DNA of 64,000 nucleotides. It comes from Chamaelirium japonicum. Taxonomy: Eukaryota; Streptophyta; Magnoliopsida; Liliales; Melanthiaceae. Both the position numbers and the translations under genes were made by a program. The notes under the pieces are model-generated. The model was not told the DNA's origin and ran no database searches. It saw only the letters and a list, made by a program, of their open reading frames with translations. The DNA is taken from NCBI GenBank assembly GCA_947650365.1, contig OX393549.1, forward strand, positions 13,943,297 to 14,007,296, given 5' to 3'. Positions 53,285-64,000 of this stretch are shown here, piece by piece (position 1 is the stretch's first letter; each line of letters opens with the position of its first letter).

Positions 53285-54288
53285 AGGGACAACGGTTGTG
53301 GGGGGGACAAATGAACTGAGACAAAGCAATGGCTGAGATTTATGCAGAGGAGGGGGATAAACATGGAGACTCGATCACAGTCGTCCGTTTCCTTGCCCCA
53401 ACCAACAAATCCCACTCACCCTCATAAATCCCCCTCTTAAATCACCCACCCCCCATTCCTCTTAAATCATCTCATTTGACTCATCTAATCCGTCCGATCT
53501 AAATCCCCTCTGATCCAGCCCCCTCCCGATCCCATCTGATCGGTCCGATCCAAACCCCCTCCCGATCGCTCGGTGATCGCAGCCCCGCCTCCCATTAAAT
53601 AACCCTCGAGTCCAACACCCGAGAGAGCAGCCCCCCTCCCCTCTCATCCATCCGATCCAACACCCGAGAGAGCAACCCCGTCTGATAGAGAAGCAGCCCC
53701 GGCTCCCATTTAATGGTCCTATTAAATCCACCGCCCGCCTTCAGTACCCCGCGAGCCCCCTCGGAAACCCGCGAGCCGCCCACCCTCAGTACCCCGCGAT
53801 CCCCTCCCTCATCTCCCCAGATCTGAAGCCGGCCACTCCTCCCCACTCTCGCGATGAAGCCCCCGCAGGCGATGAAGCCGGTCTGCCCTCTCCCTTCCCT
53901 CACGATGAAGACCCCGTAGGTGAGCCCCCTCCCTCCTCTCCCCAATCCACAGATCTGAAGCCGGTCTCCCCTCCCCAGATCTGAAAACCCCGCAGGCGAT
54001 GAATCCCTCGCGATGAAGACCCCGCATGCGATGAAGCCGGTCTCCCCTCTCCCTTCCCTCACGATGAAGATCCCGCAGGCGAGCCCCCTCCCTCCTCTCC
54101 CCAATCCAAAATCTGAAGCCGGTCTCCCATCCCCAGATCTGAAAGCCTCGCAGGCGATGAAGCCCCCACAGGTTGTCTCCCCCCCCTCTCTCCCCTTTTT
54201 GGATTTCCATATGCGTTCCTTTTGTTTGATTGAATCAGCTGATTCATACTCTCTCCTTCTTCCAATCTCTCTCTTCCTTTCTGCCAAT
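53283..54288. other. Pyrimidine-rich DNA with a ~159-bp internal repeat
   Basis: GATGAAGCCGGTCT with CCCTCTCCCTTCCCTCACGA recurs at 53871 and 54030, and CAGATCTGAAGCCGGTCTCC words occur repeatedly. Related sequence returns at 56880-57130. Frames on the minus strand (for example 54467-53595) consist of Gly/Arg/Glu repeats in step with the DNA repeat and carry no domain. The region may be a promoter/leader or part of a Helitron-like element ending at 60278. Confidence 0.5.
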
Positions 54289-54893
54289 GTACAGGTAGGC
54301 CATGGCTGCTGCACCTGTCCATTGTGAAGCCGGCCACGACAAACCTTGCATCCATTGTGAAGCCGGCGGCGGCAAACCCTGCATCCATTGTGAGCTGCAT
54401 TGCTGATGGCGTCCTCGATCTGTCCGCTCGCCCGTGACACCGCCTCCCTCATCCTCCAGGTGAACAATAAACACCACCTCCCTTATTCTTCATTGCCGAT
54501 TTCCAGATTAGAAAAAACACCGAGTGCGATTCACATGTTTTATTTGCTTTGTATAGCTCACAAAATCTTTAAGAGGATTTTGTTTGATGCAATGCAGAAT
54601 TCACAAAAAAAAATCTGAATTTTTTTTCCCGCGCACAGCCCTTTCCCTCGCTGCCCCTTCGTCTACCCAGGTTCTCTTTCTCTCTCTATATATCTCTCTC
54701 TCTCTCTGATGGTTTTTTATTATGCAATTTGATGGTTATTTCTTCTTCTCTCTGATAAGACATTTGCTGCATTTTCTTACGGCCGAATAGGGGTTTTTAT
54801 TCAATTACTATTCCTTTAATGAAGTGGAATTTGTTTGTTAGGTTGCAGTCAATTTTGGTTTTTTTTTTTGTGTGATTAATTGATTGATCTGCA
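54289..54893 (+). repeat. Tandem ~0.6-kb unit, copy 1, with two overlapping small frames
   Basis: The unit starts TGTACAGGTAGGCCATGGC. It holds a 34-residue frame (54302-54406, MAAAPVHCEAGHDKPCIHCE..., Cys/His-rich, with the word KPCIHCE twice). It overlaps by TGATG a 70-residue frame (54406-54618, MASSICPLARDTASLILQ...). The sequence CTCATCCTCCAG|GTGAACAA after LILQ looks like a splice donor, so the second frame may be a first exon and not a complete protein. Function unknown. Confidence 0.6.
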
Positions 54894-55486
54894 TGTACAG
54901 GTAGGCCATGGCTGCTGCACCTGTCCATTGTGAAGCCGGCTACGGCAAACCCTGTATCCATTGTGAAGCCGGCGGCAGCAAACCCTGCATCCATTGTGAG
55001 CTGCATTGCTGATGGCATCCTCGATCTGTCCGCTCACCCGTGACACCGCCTCCCTTATCCTCCAGGTGAACAATAAACACCACCTCCCTTATTCCCCATT
55101 GCCGATTTCCAGATTAGAAAAAACACCGAGTGCGATTCACATGTTTTATTTGCTTTGTATAGCTCACAAAATCTTTAAGAGGATTTTGTTTGATGAAATG
55201 CAGAATTCACAAAAAAAAATCTGAATTTTTTTTCCTGCGCACAGCCCTTTCCCTCGCTGCCCCTTCGTCTACCCAGGTTATCTTTCTCTCTCTCTCTCTC
55301 ATGGTTTTTGATTATGGAATTTGATGGTTATTTCTTCCTCTCTCTGATGAGACATTTGCTGTATTTTCTTACGGCCGAATAGAGGTTTTTATTCAATTAC
55401 TATTCCTTTAATGAAGTGGAATTTGTTTGTTAGGGTGCAGTCAATTTTGGTTTTTTTTTTGTGTGTGATTAATTGATTGATCTGCA
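54894..55486 (+). repeat. Tandem unit, copy 2
   Basis: ~593 bp, near-identical to copy 1. Both small frames are kept open (54908-55012 and 55012-55224) with the same TGATG overlap. Changes include HD to YG, G to S, A to T, S to P and A to E, plus two silent changes. The potential donor is kept. Confidence 0.6.
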
Positions 55487-56032
55487 TGTACAGGTAGGCC
55501 ATGGCTACTGCACCTGTCCATTGTGAAGCCGGCTACGGCAAACCCTGCATCCATTGTGAAGCCGGCGGCAGCAAACCCTGCATCCATTGTGAGCTGCATT
55601 GCTGATGGCGTCCTCGATCTGTCCGCTCGCCCGTGACACCGCCTCCCTCATCCTCCAGGTGAACAATAAACACCACCTCCCTTATTCTCCATTGCCGATT
55701 TCCAGATTAGAAAAAACACCGAGTGCGATTCACATGTTTTATTTGCTTTGTATAGCTCACAAAATCTTTAAGAGGATTTTGTTTGATGAAATGCAGAATT
55801 CACAAAAAAAAATCTGAATTTTTTTTCCCGCGCACAGCCCTTTCCCTCGCTGCCCCTTCGTCTACCCAAGTTATCTTTCTCTCTCTCTCTCATGGTTTTT
55901 GATTATGGAATTTGATGGTTATTTCTTCCTCTCTCTGATGAGACATTTGCTGCATTTTCTTACGGCCGAATAGGGGTTTTTATTCAATTACTATTCCTTT
56001 AATGAAGTGGAATTTGTTTGTTATTGTGCAGT
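55487..56032 (+). repeat. Tandem unit, copy 3, slightly shorter at its 3' end
   Basis: Frames 55501-55605 (MATAPVHCEAGYGKPCIHCE...) and 55605-55817. The tail of the unit (ATTTTGGTTTT...TGATCTGCATGT) is displaced to 56125-56172 by ~90 bp of unrelated sequence beginning AGATATACTGGTACAATTC. Confidence 0.6.
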
Positions 56033-56185
56033 CAGATATACTGGTACAATTCTTCCTTATTCCCCGTTTTATCCCTTCAATCTCTCCACACAGGTTGGTT
56101 TTCACTCCAACCTCTTATTTGATGATCAATTTTGGTTTTTTTTTTTGTGTGATTAATTGATTGATCTGCATGTGATACTCTGTAG

Positions 56186-56412
56186 GATTTGAAGCCATTA
56201 GCGACGGAGCTGAGGCCGGACATAGTTTACACCGTGTCAAAGATCGACGGGCATCTGAGTGCAAGCATTGAGGTCATGGAGCCCTTCGTTGTTGTCCGAC
56301 TGTTGATCCCCATCAAGAATGTACCTGCAGGGAAATTCTTCGAGGCGACATGGGCCGGCGACGTTGACCGGCCCCAACCTCCTCCCTCCGCCCACTACGA
56401 CATGGGCCTCAG
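56186..56412 (+). CDS. Possible internal coding exon, family unrecognised
   Basis: The exon is bounded by CTCTGTAG|GATTTG and CTCAG|GTCAGG and is open over 227 nt. It reads DLKPLATELRPDIVYTVSKI, DGHLSASIEVMEPFVVVRLL, IPIKNVPAGKFFEATWAGDV and DRPQPPPSAHYDMGLR. The mixed hydrophobic/charged pattern looks like folded protein, and the codon use is more GC-rich than its surroundings. It starts in phase 0, which fits the donor after MASSICPL...LILQ in each upstream tandem unit. A spliced product with any of three alternative first exons is therefore possible. I do not recognise the family. It may instead be a gene fragment carried by a Helitron. Confidence 0.45.
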
Positions 56413-57001
56413 GTCAGGTTGCACGGTTCTCTCACATATACTCAAAGCATTTTAGTTTTTATTTCTCAAATTAGTTGGATTTGGTGTCAAATTGTTCAGA
56501 AGTTTATTATGCTAGCATGAAGAGATCTTAAGGGGAAAACTAAAAAACATGATATTGAACTTGACGATCCACCCCTTTTGGCTATCTATTTTTTTATTGA
56601 TCAACTGTGCTAGGTTCCAAGTTTTTATAGTTAAATGGATGCATCTTGGCTTGCTTTTAGATTGAATATAATGGCTAGCGGAAGACTCATATCAGATATC
56701 ATGTTGGATTTATTTTTAATGGATCAATCCTTTTTTTTTTCTGTGAATAATAGTTTTTCCAAATCCTTATGCAACTGATTTCTAAATGATTTTTTTCGGA
56801 TCCATCTTACTGTGAAAGGGCTTGCTGTAATTGCAGACTTTAATTTTATTAGAATAAATTGGAGGGGGAATTCATAGAGCTAGCCTCCCCTCCCCCCTCT
56901 CTCACGATGAAGGCCCTGCAGGTTGTCTCCCCCCCCCCCCACGCGCGCGCGTGCGCGTGCAGGCGATGAAGCCTCCGGTGGTTGTCTTCCCCTACCCCTC
57001 T

Positions 57002-57054
<53 letters not shown>

Positions 57055-57133
57055 CCCAGATCATCAGATCTGATGATTTGAAGCCGGTCTAACCTCCCCC
57101 CTCCCTCACGTTGAATCCCCCGCAAGTTGTCTT

Positions 57134-57175
<42 letters not shown>

Positions 57176-57250
57176 ATGTGTGTGTGTGTGTGTTGATTGC
57201 ATCTTCTTTTTGGATTCCCATATGCGATGGGTTCCTTTTTTTTGATTGAA
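56413..57250. other. Non-coding DNA with CT and GT microsatellites
   Basis: Intron-like AT-rich sequence lies to ~56870. Then come sequences related to 53800-54170 (CACGATGAAGGCCCTGCAGG, GATTTGAAGCCGGTCT), (CG)n near 56941-56960, (CT)n at 57008-57050 and 57141-57172, and (GT)n at 57177-57193. No gene. Confidence 0.6.
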
Positions 57251-59075
57251 TCAAAAGGAACCCAAAATGGTTTTTAATTGCATCAAATATCTTTTTTTTT
57301 TGGGTTCCTTTTGGAACCCAAATTATAAGACTTCCTTTTGTACAAAGGTAACAGATGAGGCTTGCTCTCTAGAATTTAGTCTCTCATTTTCTTTAAAATC
57401 AAAATTTAGTCTCTCATTTTTATTTTGGGCCCCTCCCCCTTCTTCTCCGGTGGTGGAGTGTTAGTCCCTCCCCCTTCTTTTATTTCCCATTTGTTTCTCT
57501 TTTTTTGAAATCCATCTCTCTTTTTTGTTTATCTTTTATTTGTTCTTTTCATAATCAAATTTGACAAAATAACAATTCTAGATCGTATTGATGCTAAAAT
57601 TAAGAGGTACATCACAATCCAACATGTTTCTTTTCCTTGCCTAAAACCTAAATTAATTCCAAATGTTTTCAAACCGCACTACGATCTAGCTTATTTGATC
57701 ATAGCCTTCTAGAGATCGCCCAAAAGAACTGATGTAATTCTTAATTAGTTTGCATTAATTGTGTTCTTTAGGTTACAAGCAAAAACAAAAATCGACTCTG
57801 TGGCATTTGGTATCAGCCGACATGAATGATAGCCAAATCCCTTCAGTCTTGCCTCGGCACCGTTGTAGAACCACCAAGAACAAGATGATCGATACAAGGA
57901 GGCCGACATCATGGCTGCCGCCTCCACACCAGCCTCTGCAAGCCCATCTCGAGTCATTCCGCCATGAGTTAGTATTGCCTTGACACCATGCTTGCCAATC
58001 GCCATTAGACGTATACTTCGGTATTGGAATGTTGTATGTTGTTCGGCCTTACACTTTTCATGTATACATATTCTTCATATCTTCATCTATGAACTACTAA
58101 AAAGTTTTTTTTTTTTAACCAACAAAAAAAATTACAGGGTTGGAGTGTTATACGCTTGCTTACTACCTAATCACGTTGTGCCACGTCGTTCATTACTAAA
58201 GGCATAATGCGTTCAGGTAGCAAGTGTAGAAATGGTGTGATCTGCACTTTGTATTACTACTTATATTTCATCATAATCAGGTATGTTATCTGCACATCTA
58301 AATATTTTAATGGCAATTAATTTTTTTATAGAAATGATGTTTTAACATAATCCTTGAACCATTTCAACTTCTTATGGAGTTCAAAAGGTTGGAAGTAGCT
58401 CTAAGTTTTGATGTGTTCGGAATCACATCAACTCGAGGTGAATTCTATTCATTTTCTCAATCTTGATTCTTTTTTTTTTCCTTATCAATTTTGTTCTCCT
58501 CATTTTTATTTTTAATGTAGGTTGTAGTAAGGATAAGACCACAAAGTGTTCATGAAGAAAAAGGGGATCAAGTTCATAAAATTTTGAGCTAAATGAAGAA
58601 TGATCCAATAAAAGTGATGTATGTATCCCTTTTCTTCTATTCAGGAAAATATGTTCAAACTGGTTGGCGTCCCTTTGGTAAGTGTTCTTGATGAGTCCTT
58701 TAATTGAACTGTATATGGCCAATTGGGGTCGGATAAATATGGCAAGGTTGTCGTTTCTTGCTTCTTCTTATTCAAGCTATGATATCCCTAATGAGGTTGT
58801 ATGATTGTTGGGAATTTCAACAAGTAGGATTAGGATGATGCCTCAAATGTTTTAGTGATCAAATTTATTTGAGATCTTAAGTTAAGTTATGGGTTTAGTG
58901 TTCACCCTTTAATGGATTAATGCTTGATTTTATTAATAATTTTAAGCAAGATTGTTAATTTGTTTCATTTTCTAATTAACAGATAATTTTAAGCTTTGGG
59001 TTTAGTATTCACCTTATTTTAAGTAAGATTGTTGATTTATTAGTATTAATGCATGAGGATTAGGATGACGCCGGA
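57251..59075. other. Unassigned AT-rich DNA
   Basis: TTCTTTAG|GTTACAAGC near 57771 could be an acceptor before an exon-like stretch (57772-58000, more GC-rich), but no frame in it is convincing. The rest shows T-rich, intron-like sequence. No repeat or RNA gene recognised. Confidence 0.4.
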
Positions 59076-59604
59076 TGTTAGCCATAACATTTTTCTGTAG
59101 GGACGGTCTGTCACTGAATGTGGCTACCCCCGCTGAAAATGATTGTCGTGGATGAAAGTGGGTGCCGCCACTGAATGTGGTTACCTATATTTTGCGACGA
59201 CAGCTACATTCGTTAGCCGCGACCATTTTCGACAGGGGTGGTCCCTGTAGAATGTGGGTATCGTCGACGTATTTGGCCGACTCCTATCGAATGTGCTTTG
59301 CCGCCCTCAAACTATTGGACCTCCCTGATAATATTGCACCGCTCTCAAAATGTTAGCCGTTACCATTTTTTGTCGGGGACGGTCTGTCACCGAATGTGGA
59401 CGCTCCCGCTGAGGACGAAAGTGGATGCCACCGCCGGATGTGGATGTCGTTGATGCCTACATTTTACGACGGCAGCCACATTCGTTAGCCGCGACCATTT
59501 TCGACAAGGGTGGTCACTGTAGAATATAGTCGCTTCGCTGAAAATGGATATCTTGGACGAATGTGGGCACCGTCGACATATTTGGCCACCTCCAACCGAA
59601 TGTT
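59076..59604. repeat. 275-bp tandem duplication, diverged
   Basis: Copies start at 59076 and 59351 (TGTTAGCC). Both contain GGGACGGTCTGTCAC, CGACGGCAGC/CGACGACAGC, CATTCGTTAGCCGCGACCAT and TTTCGACA-GGGTGGTC. Shorter words such as GAATGTGG recur within each copy, so the unit itself looks built from smaller repeats. Confidence 0.8.
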
Positions 59605-59707
59605 CCCTCAGCCCCTGCCTCCCTCGGTGCTCGCAGCCCCCACCTCCCTCGGCGCCTGTGCCTCGATACTTTGCAAGAATCCCCCATCTGCAAGAGAGAG
59701 AATTGTG

Positions 59708-59833
59708 CTCCAAAGCTCTTTTTGTTCTGAATCAAATGACGCAGAATTCCAACAAAGCCTTATGATTCCCCTCCAAAGCTCTTTTTGTTCTGAATCAAAT
59801 GACGCAGAATTCCAACAAAGCCTTATGATTCCC
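59708..59833. repeat. 63-bp exact tandem duplication
   Basis: CTCCAAAGCTCTTTTTGTTC... at 59708 and again at 59771, identical by eye. The length is a multiple of three but the surrounding frame has no other support as a gene. Confidence 0.92.
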
Positions 59834-60248
59834 CGGTCGGGTGTTGACGCCCTCAAAATTTTGAGGGAGGTTGTCAAAAATTTTCGGATGCCCCCAACAC
59901 TCGAGTTTTTTTTAATGATACTTAACAACAATTTCAAGTTTTATTTTTGATCCAGCTATCCAAGAAAGACATAGAGGGAAAGGGAATAAGAGGATCAAAG
60001 AAATAAGAGGATCAAAGGAAGAAAAGAACATGTAGTCCTTTCACCTCCTCCAGCAAACTCCATCCTCTTTCACCCTCTAAATATTATTACCTCCATCGAA
60101 ATAATTTTATCACTCTCTAAATATTGTTGACAACCTTAAAAAAGTGTCACATCCGTCGAAATATTGTTGCCACCCTTAAATTATTATCACCTTCCTTGAG
60201 ATATTGTCGACGCCTTCAAAATAATTTTTATCTTTCTCGAAATCTTTT

Positions 60249-60997
<749 letters not shown>

Positions 60998-61073
60998 CGG
61001 ACAAAATCCACAACACATATGCATCACACGGCTGTGGTGCGATGCCGCACGCACCGCATGCCGCATTCAAGCA
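60998..61073. repeat. Foldback type J, right-half fragment
   Basis: GCATCACACGGCTGTGGTGC with GATGCCGCACGCACCGCATG and GCCGCATTCAAGCA match the right arm of type J. CT then TA repeats follow (61074-61101), in the same order as after the other copies. Confidence 0.8.
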
Positions 61074-61199
61074 TTTCTCTCTCTCTCTATATATATATAT
61101 TTGGTTGGTTGAAGCATAATTTGTATATAAGGGAATGAATGCGAAACTTGCTAGTTATCGTGTCCCGCAGGCCGGTTTAAAAAAAGAGGAGGTTGGTTG

Positions 61200-61859
61200 A
61201 GTGGGTGTTGTGACGTCACTGTCAAAGGCTGGATTATAATAGAGACCCCCCCGGCTATGGACCCAAGTCGCCCAAGAAAAGCACGGGAGATATTTAAACC
61301 TATCCCGTTTGTGGGGCCCGCGCCATCGTGAGTCGGGTATTTATCCGAGTGACTCGTTGCAGGGCTCCGTAACTTCCCGCGCATGGATGGTGTGCGCGCG
61401 CCGCCAAAGTCAAAAAGGTCAATGCCCCGCGAGAGCCGAGAAGAGCCGTGCAAGCATCGGTAAAGTGTGGGCCCGACGGGCGCGCACGAGGGGGTGGCGG
61501 GGCCCAGCGGCGCCACTCAGCCCCCACGGCGGGCATGCGGAGCGCGTTCATATACGTTGAGGGCGTGGCATTGTTGTAATTTCCGGAGATCCGTGTTTGA
61601 CCTTTATAACCGAAGCGAGGGAGGGAGAGCGGTGAGAAGTCTTGAGATTCTTTCTGGGAATCTACCCCGTTCCCCCTCCCCCTCGCCGGATCTCCGGCGA
61701 GAAATCTACGGCTTACAGCGGTGATAGCTGGTGTTTTCTTGTAGATTTTGGATAATTACATCTTTGCTTCCGGCAGGGTTTGGTGTTAAGCGGCCGGATT
61801 TGGCCGATCGCTGGAGGTGGGCGGCGGAGCTTGAGAGAATTGGGGCTTTGCTTCTATTG
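61200..61859 (+). promoter_or_regulatory. GC-rich promoter and 5' leader of the hydroxyproline-rich glycoprotein-type gene
   Basis: A GC-rich, CpG-rich block spans 61300-61560. CCTTTATAACCG at ~61600 is a plausible TATA box. A purine-rich then pyrimidine-rich leader follows to the ATG at 61860. GCAG|GGTTTGG near 61778 could be a 5'-UTR acceptor. This is inferred from position and composition. Confidence 0.5.
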
Positions 61860-61940
61860 ATGAGGGGGGTGAACAACAGCGTGGAGACGGTGAATGCCGC
61901 GGCTACTGCGATCATATCTGCGGAGAGCCGAGTCCAGCAG
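61860..61940 (+). CDS. First coding exon, hydroxyproline-rich glycoprotein family (At4g25620/At5g52430-like)
   Basis: 27 codons from ATG 61860 to CAG|GTCACC: MRGVNNSVETVNAAATAIIS then AESRVQQ. The pattern of N-N-S-V-(D/E)-T-(V/I)-N-A-A-A and A-E-S-R-(V)-Q is the conserved start of this plant family, whose members continue with a Trp-rich basic motif and Pro/Ser-rich sequence. The longer upstream frame (from ~61731) is not needed, because the family starts at this Met. The remaining exons are not found in the last 2 kb, so a long first intron is inferred. The biochemical role of the family is not known to me. Confidence 0.7.
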
Positions 61941-62337
61941 GTCACCGATTCGGTTGGTCCCCCAATTATCCTTCTAGTTTCAGTCCCAATTCCGATTCTT
62001 TCTAATTCCATCTGTTAAATTTTGGTATATTATCCATTTTTGAATGATTCGTTGTTAATTTGAGACTTCAGCTGTTGGCAAATTCTTCTTGGTGTGAAAC
62101 ATTTGCTTTGAATTCTGATTCTTTTATTAGTTCTTGTGTTGAGAAAAAGATGATTGGTGGCTTAAATTTGTTGAAGATTCGATTCAGAATTCATATTTAC
62201 ACAAAGATGGAATCATGAAGAAAGATAGAATAAGGAGCTCAATTTAAAAACGGCAAATTAGGTCTAGGTCCTTAACTATTTTTCAATATTAGCTGCAGGA
62301 CACCATAATTTGCTATATTAGCTAAGGTCTCTACAAG
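61941..62337 (+). other. Start of the first intron of the glycoprotein-type gene
   Basis: T-rich intron-like sequence with no coding signal. Confidence 0.5.
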
Positions 62338-62444
62338 TATACATTTGTCTTCAAAAAGAGTATATATTCATCTTCAGAAAAAGTATACATTCGTTTCAGA
62401 AAGTGTACATTCGTCTTTAGAAAGAGTATACATTCTTCAGAAGG
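62338..62444. repeat. ~22-bp minisatellite, five copies
   Basis: Variants of AGAAAGAGTATACATTCGTC occur five times in a row with indels of 1-4 bp. It lies in the putative intron. Confidence 0.85.
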
Positions 62445-62634
62445 GACTTGAGCTATATTTCGAGATTAACGCGTCTTGCAATTAATAGTCATCCCTCAAA
62501 AAGGACTTATGTCAAACTTCCCCTTTTAAAAATCAAAATTGAACAAAGAAGGATAAAAGGCCCTATGATGGCTGCAAAAGAGGGGAAAATAGTTATCTTA
62601 TTAGAGGCAGTTTTTCACAAATCAGCTGCTTCTA

Positions 62635-62896
62635 GGCCTCATTTGGTAGCCATAAAGTTTTAACTAAGGGGAAAGTGAATGCTACGTTGGGGAAAAGGTT
62701 TCCCCTCGGAGTGCAAAGAAATGTAATGCTGACCATTTTCCGACCGATTGATGTGTTTTTGTATAGGATTGGTCTTACTTTTTTCCATTACCTTATTTAA
62801 ACTTTTCCGGCTACCAAACACGCACCGCCTAGCTCACATGAGGGATCCATTACTTTTTTCTTTTGTGGTTGAACTTTCTTCCTACCAAACGAGGCC
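62635..62896. mobile_element. PIF/Harbinger-like MITE, 262 bp
   Basis: The inverted ends are GGCCTCATTTGGTAG at the left and, reversed from the right, GGCCTCGTTTGGTAG, each followed by AAGTT. GGCCTCGTTTGG is typical of Tourist/Harbinger MITEs. Flanks CTA and GTA would be a degraded 3-bp TSD. No coding capacity. It lies in the putative intron. Confidence 0.75.
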
Positions 62897-64000
62897 GTAT
62901 AGTGTATATATTCTATGAGTTCCATGGGAGTAAGCAAGGAAAATAATTCTCTCCTCCCTGTGAACATAGGCAACGAGGATGACCGAAGCTCATTAAACTA
63001 TGTGTCTCCCCTCTCTCTTATTTGTCTTATGCCTTCGCTTCATTGTCTTTATGGCAGGGCCATAGATCCAACCCCTTTGCCAGTGTTGCCTTGATTCACT
63101 CCATCGACCCTTCTTCAAGTCTCCACCGTCAATCCCCTGCATCATCTGTCTATTGCTGTCCAAGCACTTGATTTGTAATCTGCTGAAATCATCCACAATT
63201 ATCTTCCCTAATTTACACCAATTGATCCCTTCATACCCTCCTTTGAGATCGCTCAGGACTCGCCACCAATCCCCCTATTTTCATATCTTTTTGCCCCTTG
63301 CTACGGCCCTACCCTATCTTCTCTTCGTTGGAATTGTGCCATCGATCCCTATTTCTCTTTCCTCTTGGCCACATATTGCCACCAATCCCTTTGCTGGATG
63401 CCGATCATGGCCATTCACTATCCTTACGTTGGATGTCCACCCACTTTAAAATCCTAAAGCCCATCACTTTTTTCCTCAAATACCCCCAAATCTAAAGTTC
63501 CCTTTACCCAAAATAGCCATCCCAAAACGTTTTACACCAAAACCAACCATATCTCATTGCAACTACCATCCACTTGCAAAGCGGTGCGGTTCAAGTTTGA
63601 CCCCTTAGCTGTTACCTGTCTCCAAAGCTCTTGAAACTTTTCCACTTCAATTCATTTAGAGAATCCCCCATTCATTTTCTCTAACCATATATATTTTAAA
63701 AAATCCTCATTTGTTAGCCATTTCAAAGCCCATCCACATATCTGTTATCGTATTGTGGGGTCTCAACGTTTTTGGCTTAATTTGTGTTTTTAACACTTTG
63801 TGAGAAATTACATTTAATTCGTTCTTTTGGGTTGTAATCACGCTCTCATTCCTGAACATAGTCAAGTGCATCACAACGAATCCAAAGTACATCTGAAGCC
63901 CCAACGACTTTAGATGTTTGTTGAGAGGCGTGAGATGGGTAGGATTTACCAGGTAATTTAGGGTATCTCGATCATATTGTCATCGCTTTTCCTTGTGGTA
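62897..64000. other. Unassigned pyrimidine-rich DNA, probably intron
   Basis: No exon with the Trp-rich motif expected for the glycoprotein-type gene was found on the + strand. Open frames here lack any recognisable domain. Nothing else is supported. Confidence 0.4.

Noticed and set aside
53595-54467. 290-codon minus-strand frame rich in Gly/Arg/Glu
   Set aside because: It follows the pyrimidine-rich DNA repeat, its amino-acid repeat has the DNA repeat period, and no domain is visible.
61731-61859. Upstream extension of the glycoprotein-type first exon (PDLADRWRWAAELERIGALL)
   Set aside because: The family start matches the Met at 61860. The upstream stretch is better read as leader, although it stays in frame.

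Overview
The window is nuclear DNA of a land plant. The recognisable host genes are plant families with introns. The GC-rich, intron-poor main exon of the UPF0496 gene leans towards a monocot, but that is inference. Most of the window is transposable-element DNA: Ty1/copia retrotransposons in several states of decay, long foldback (palindromic) MITE-like elements, and more than twenty (TA)n arrays.

Host genes are few. A two-exon UPF0496/DUF677 gene lies at 4893-6456 (+). The main coding exon of an ATG8-interacting-protein (ATI1/ATI2-like) gene lies at 17993-18805 (+), with a probable 5'-UTR intron before it. The first coding exon of a hydroxyproline-rich glycoprotein-family gene (At4g25620/At5g52430-like) lies at 61860-61940 (+); the rest must lie beyond the window. 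A possible unrecognised exon (56186-56412) follows three tandem ~0.6 kb units.

Layout: 0-1 kb, foldback elements separated by (TA)n; 1-2.8 kb, a truncated solo LTR; 2.8-6.5 kb, the UPF0496 gene; 6.6-8 kb, a copia fragment; 9-10.1 kb, a hAT-like element with an exact 8-bp target duplication; 11.1-17.2 kb, a complete but defective copia element (+); 17.3-20 kb, the ATI-like gene; 20-25 kb, relic retroelement sequence including a zinc-knuckle gag (-); 26.2-27.3 kb, a hAT-like element with another nested in it; 27.7-33.9 kb, a second copy of the 11-17 kb family (-); 33.9-34.6 kb, a scrambled fragment of the same family; 34.7-40.9 kb, a dense chain of foldback elements joined by (TA)n; 40.9-50.7 kb, a complete 9.8-kb copia element (-) with ~1.9-kb LTRs and a perfect 5-bp duplication, inserted into one of the foldbacks; 50.7-53.3 kb, more foldbacks; 53.3-60.3 kb, pyrimidine-rich repeats, three tandem units and a Helitron-like 3' end; 61-64 kb, the promoter, first exon and intron of the last gene.

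The most unusual content is the foldback cluster. At least twelve distinguishable palindromic element types (lettered A-L here) abut (TA)n arrays. Five of them (A-E) share an internal inverted module although their ends differ. The second point of note is a defective copia family whose two complete copies share the same internal deletions, which implies that it was amplified in trans after becoming defective.
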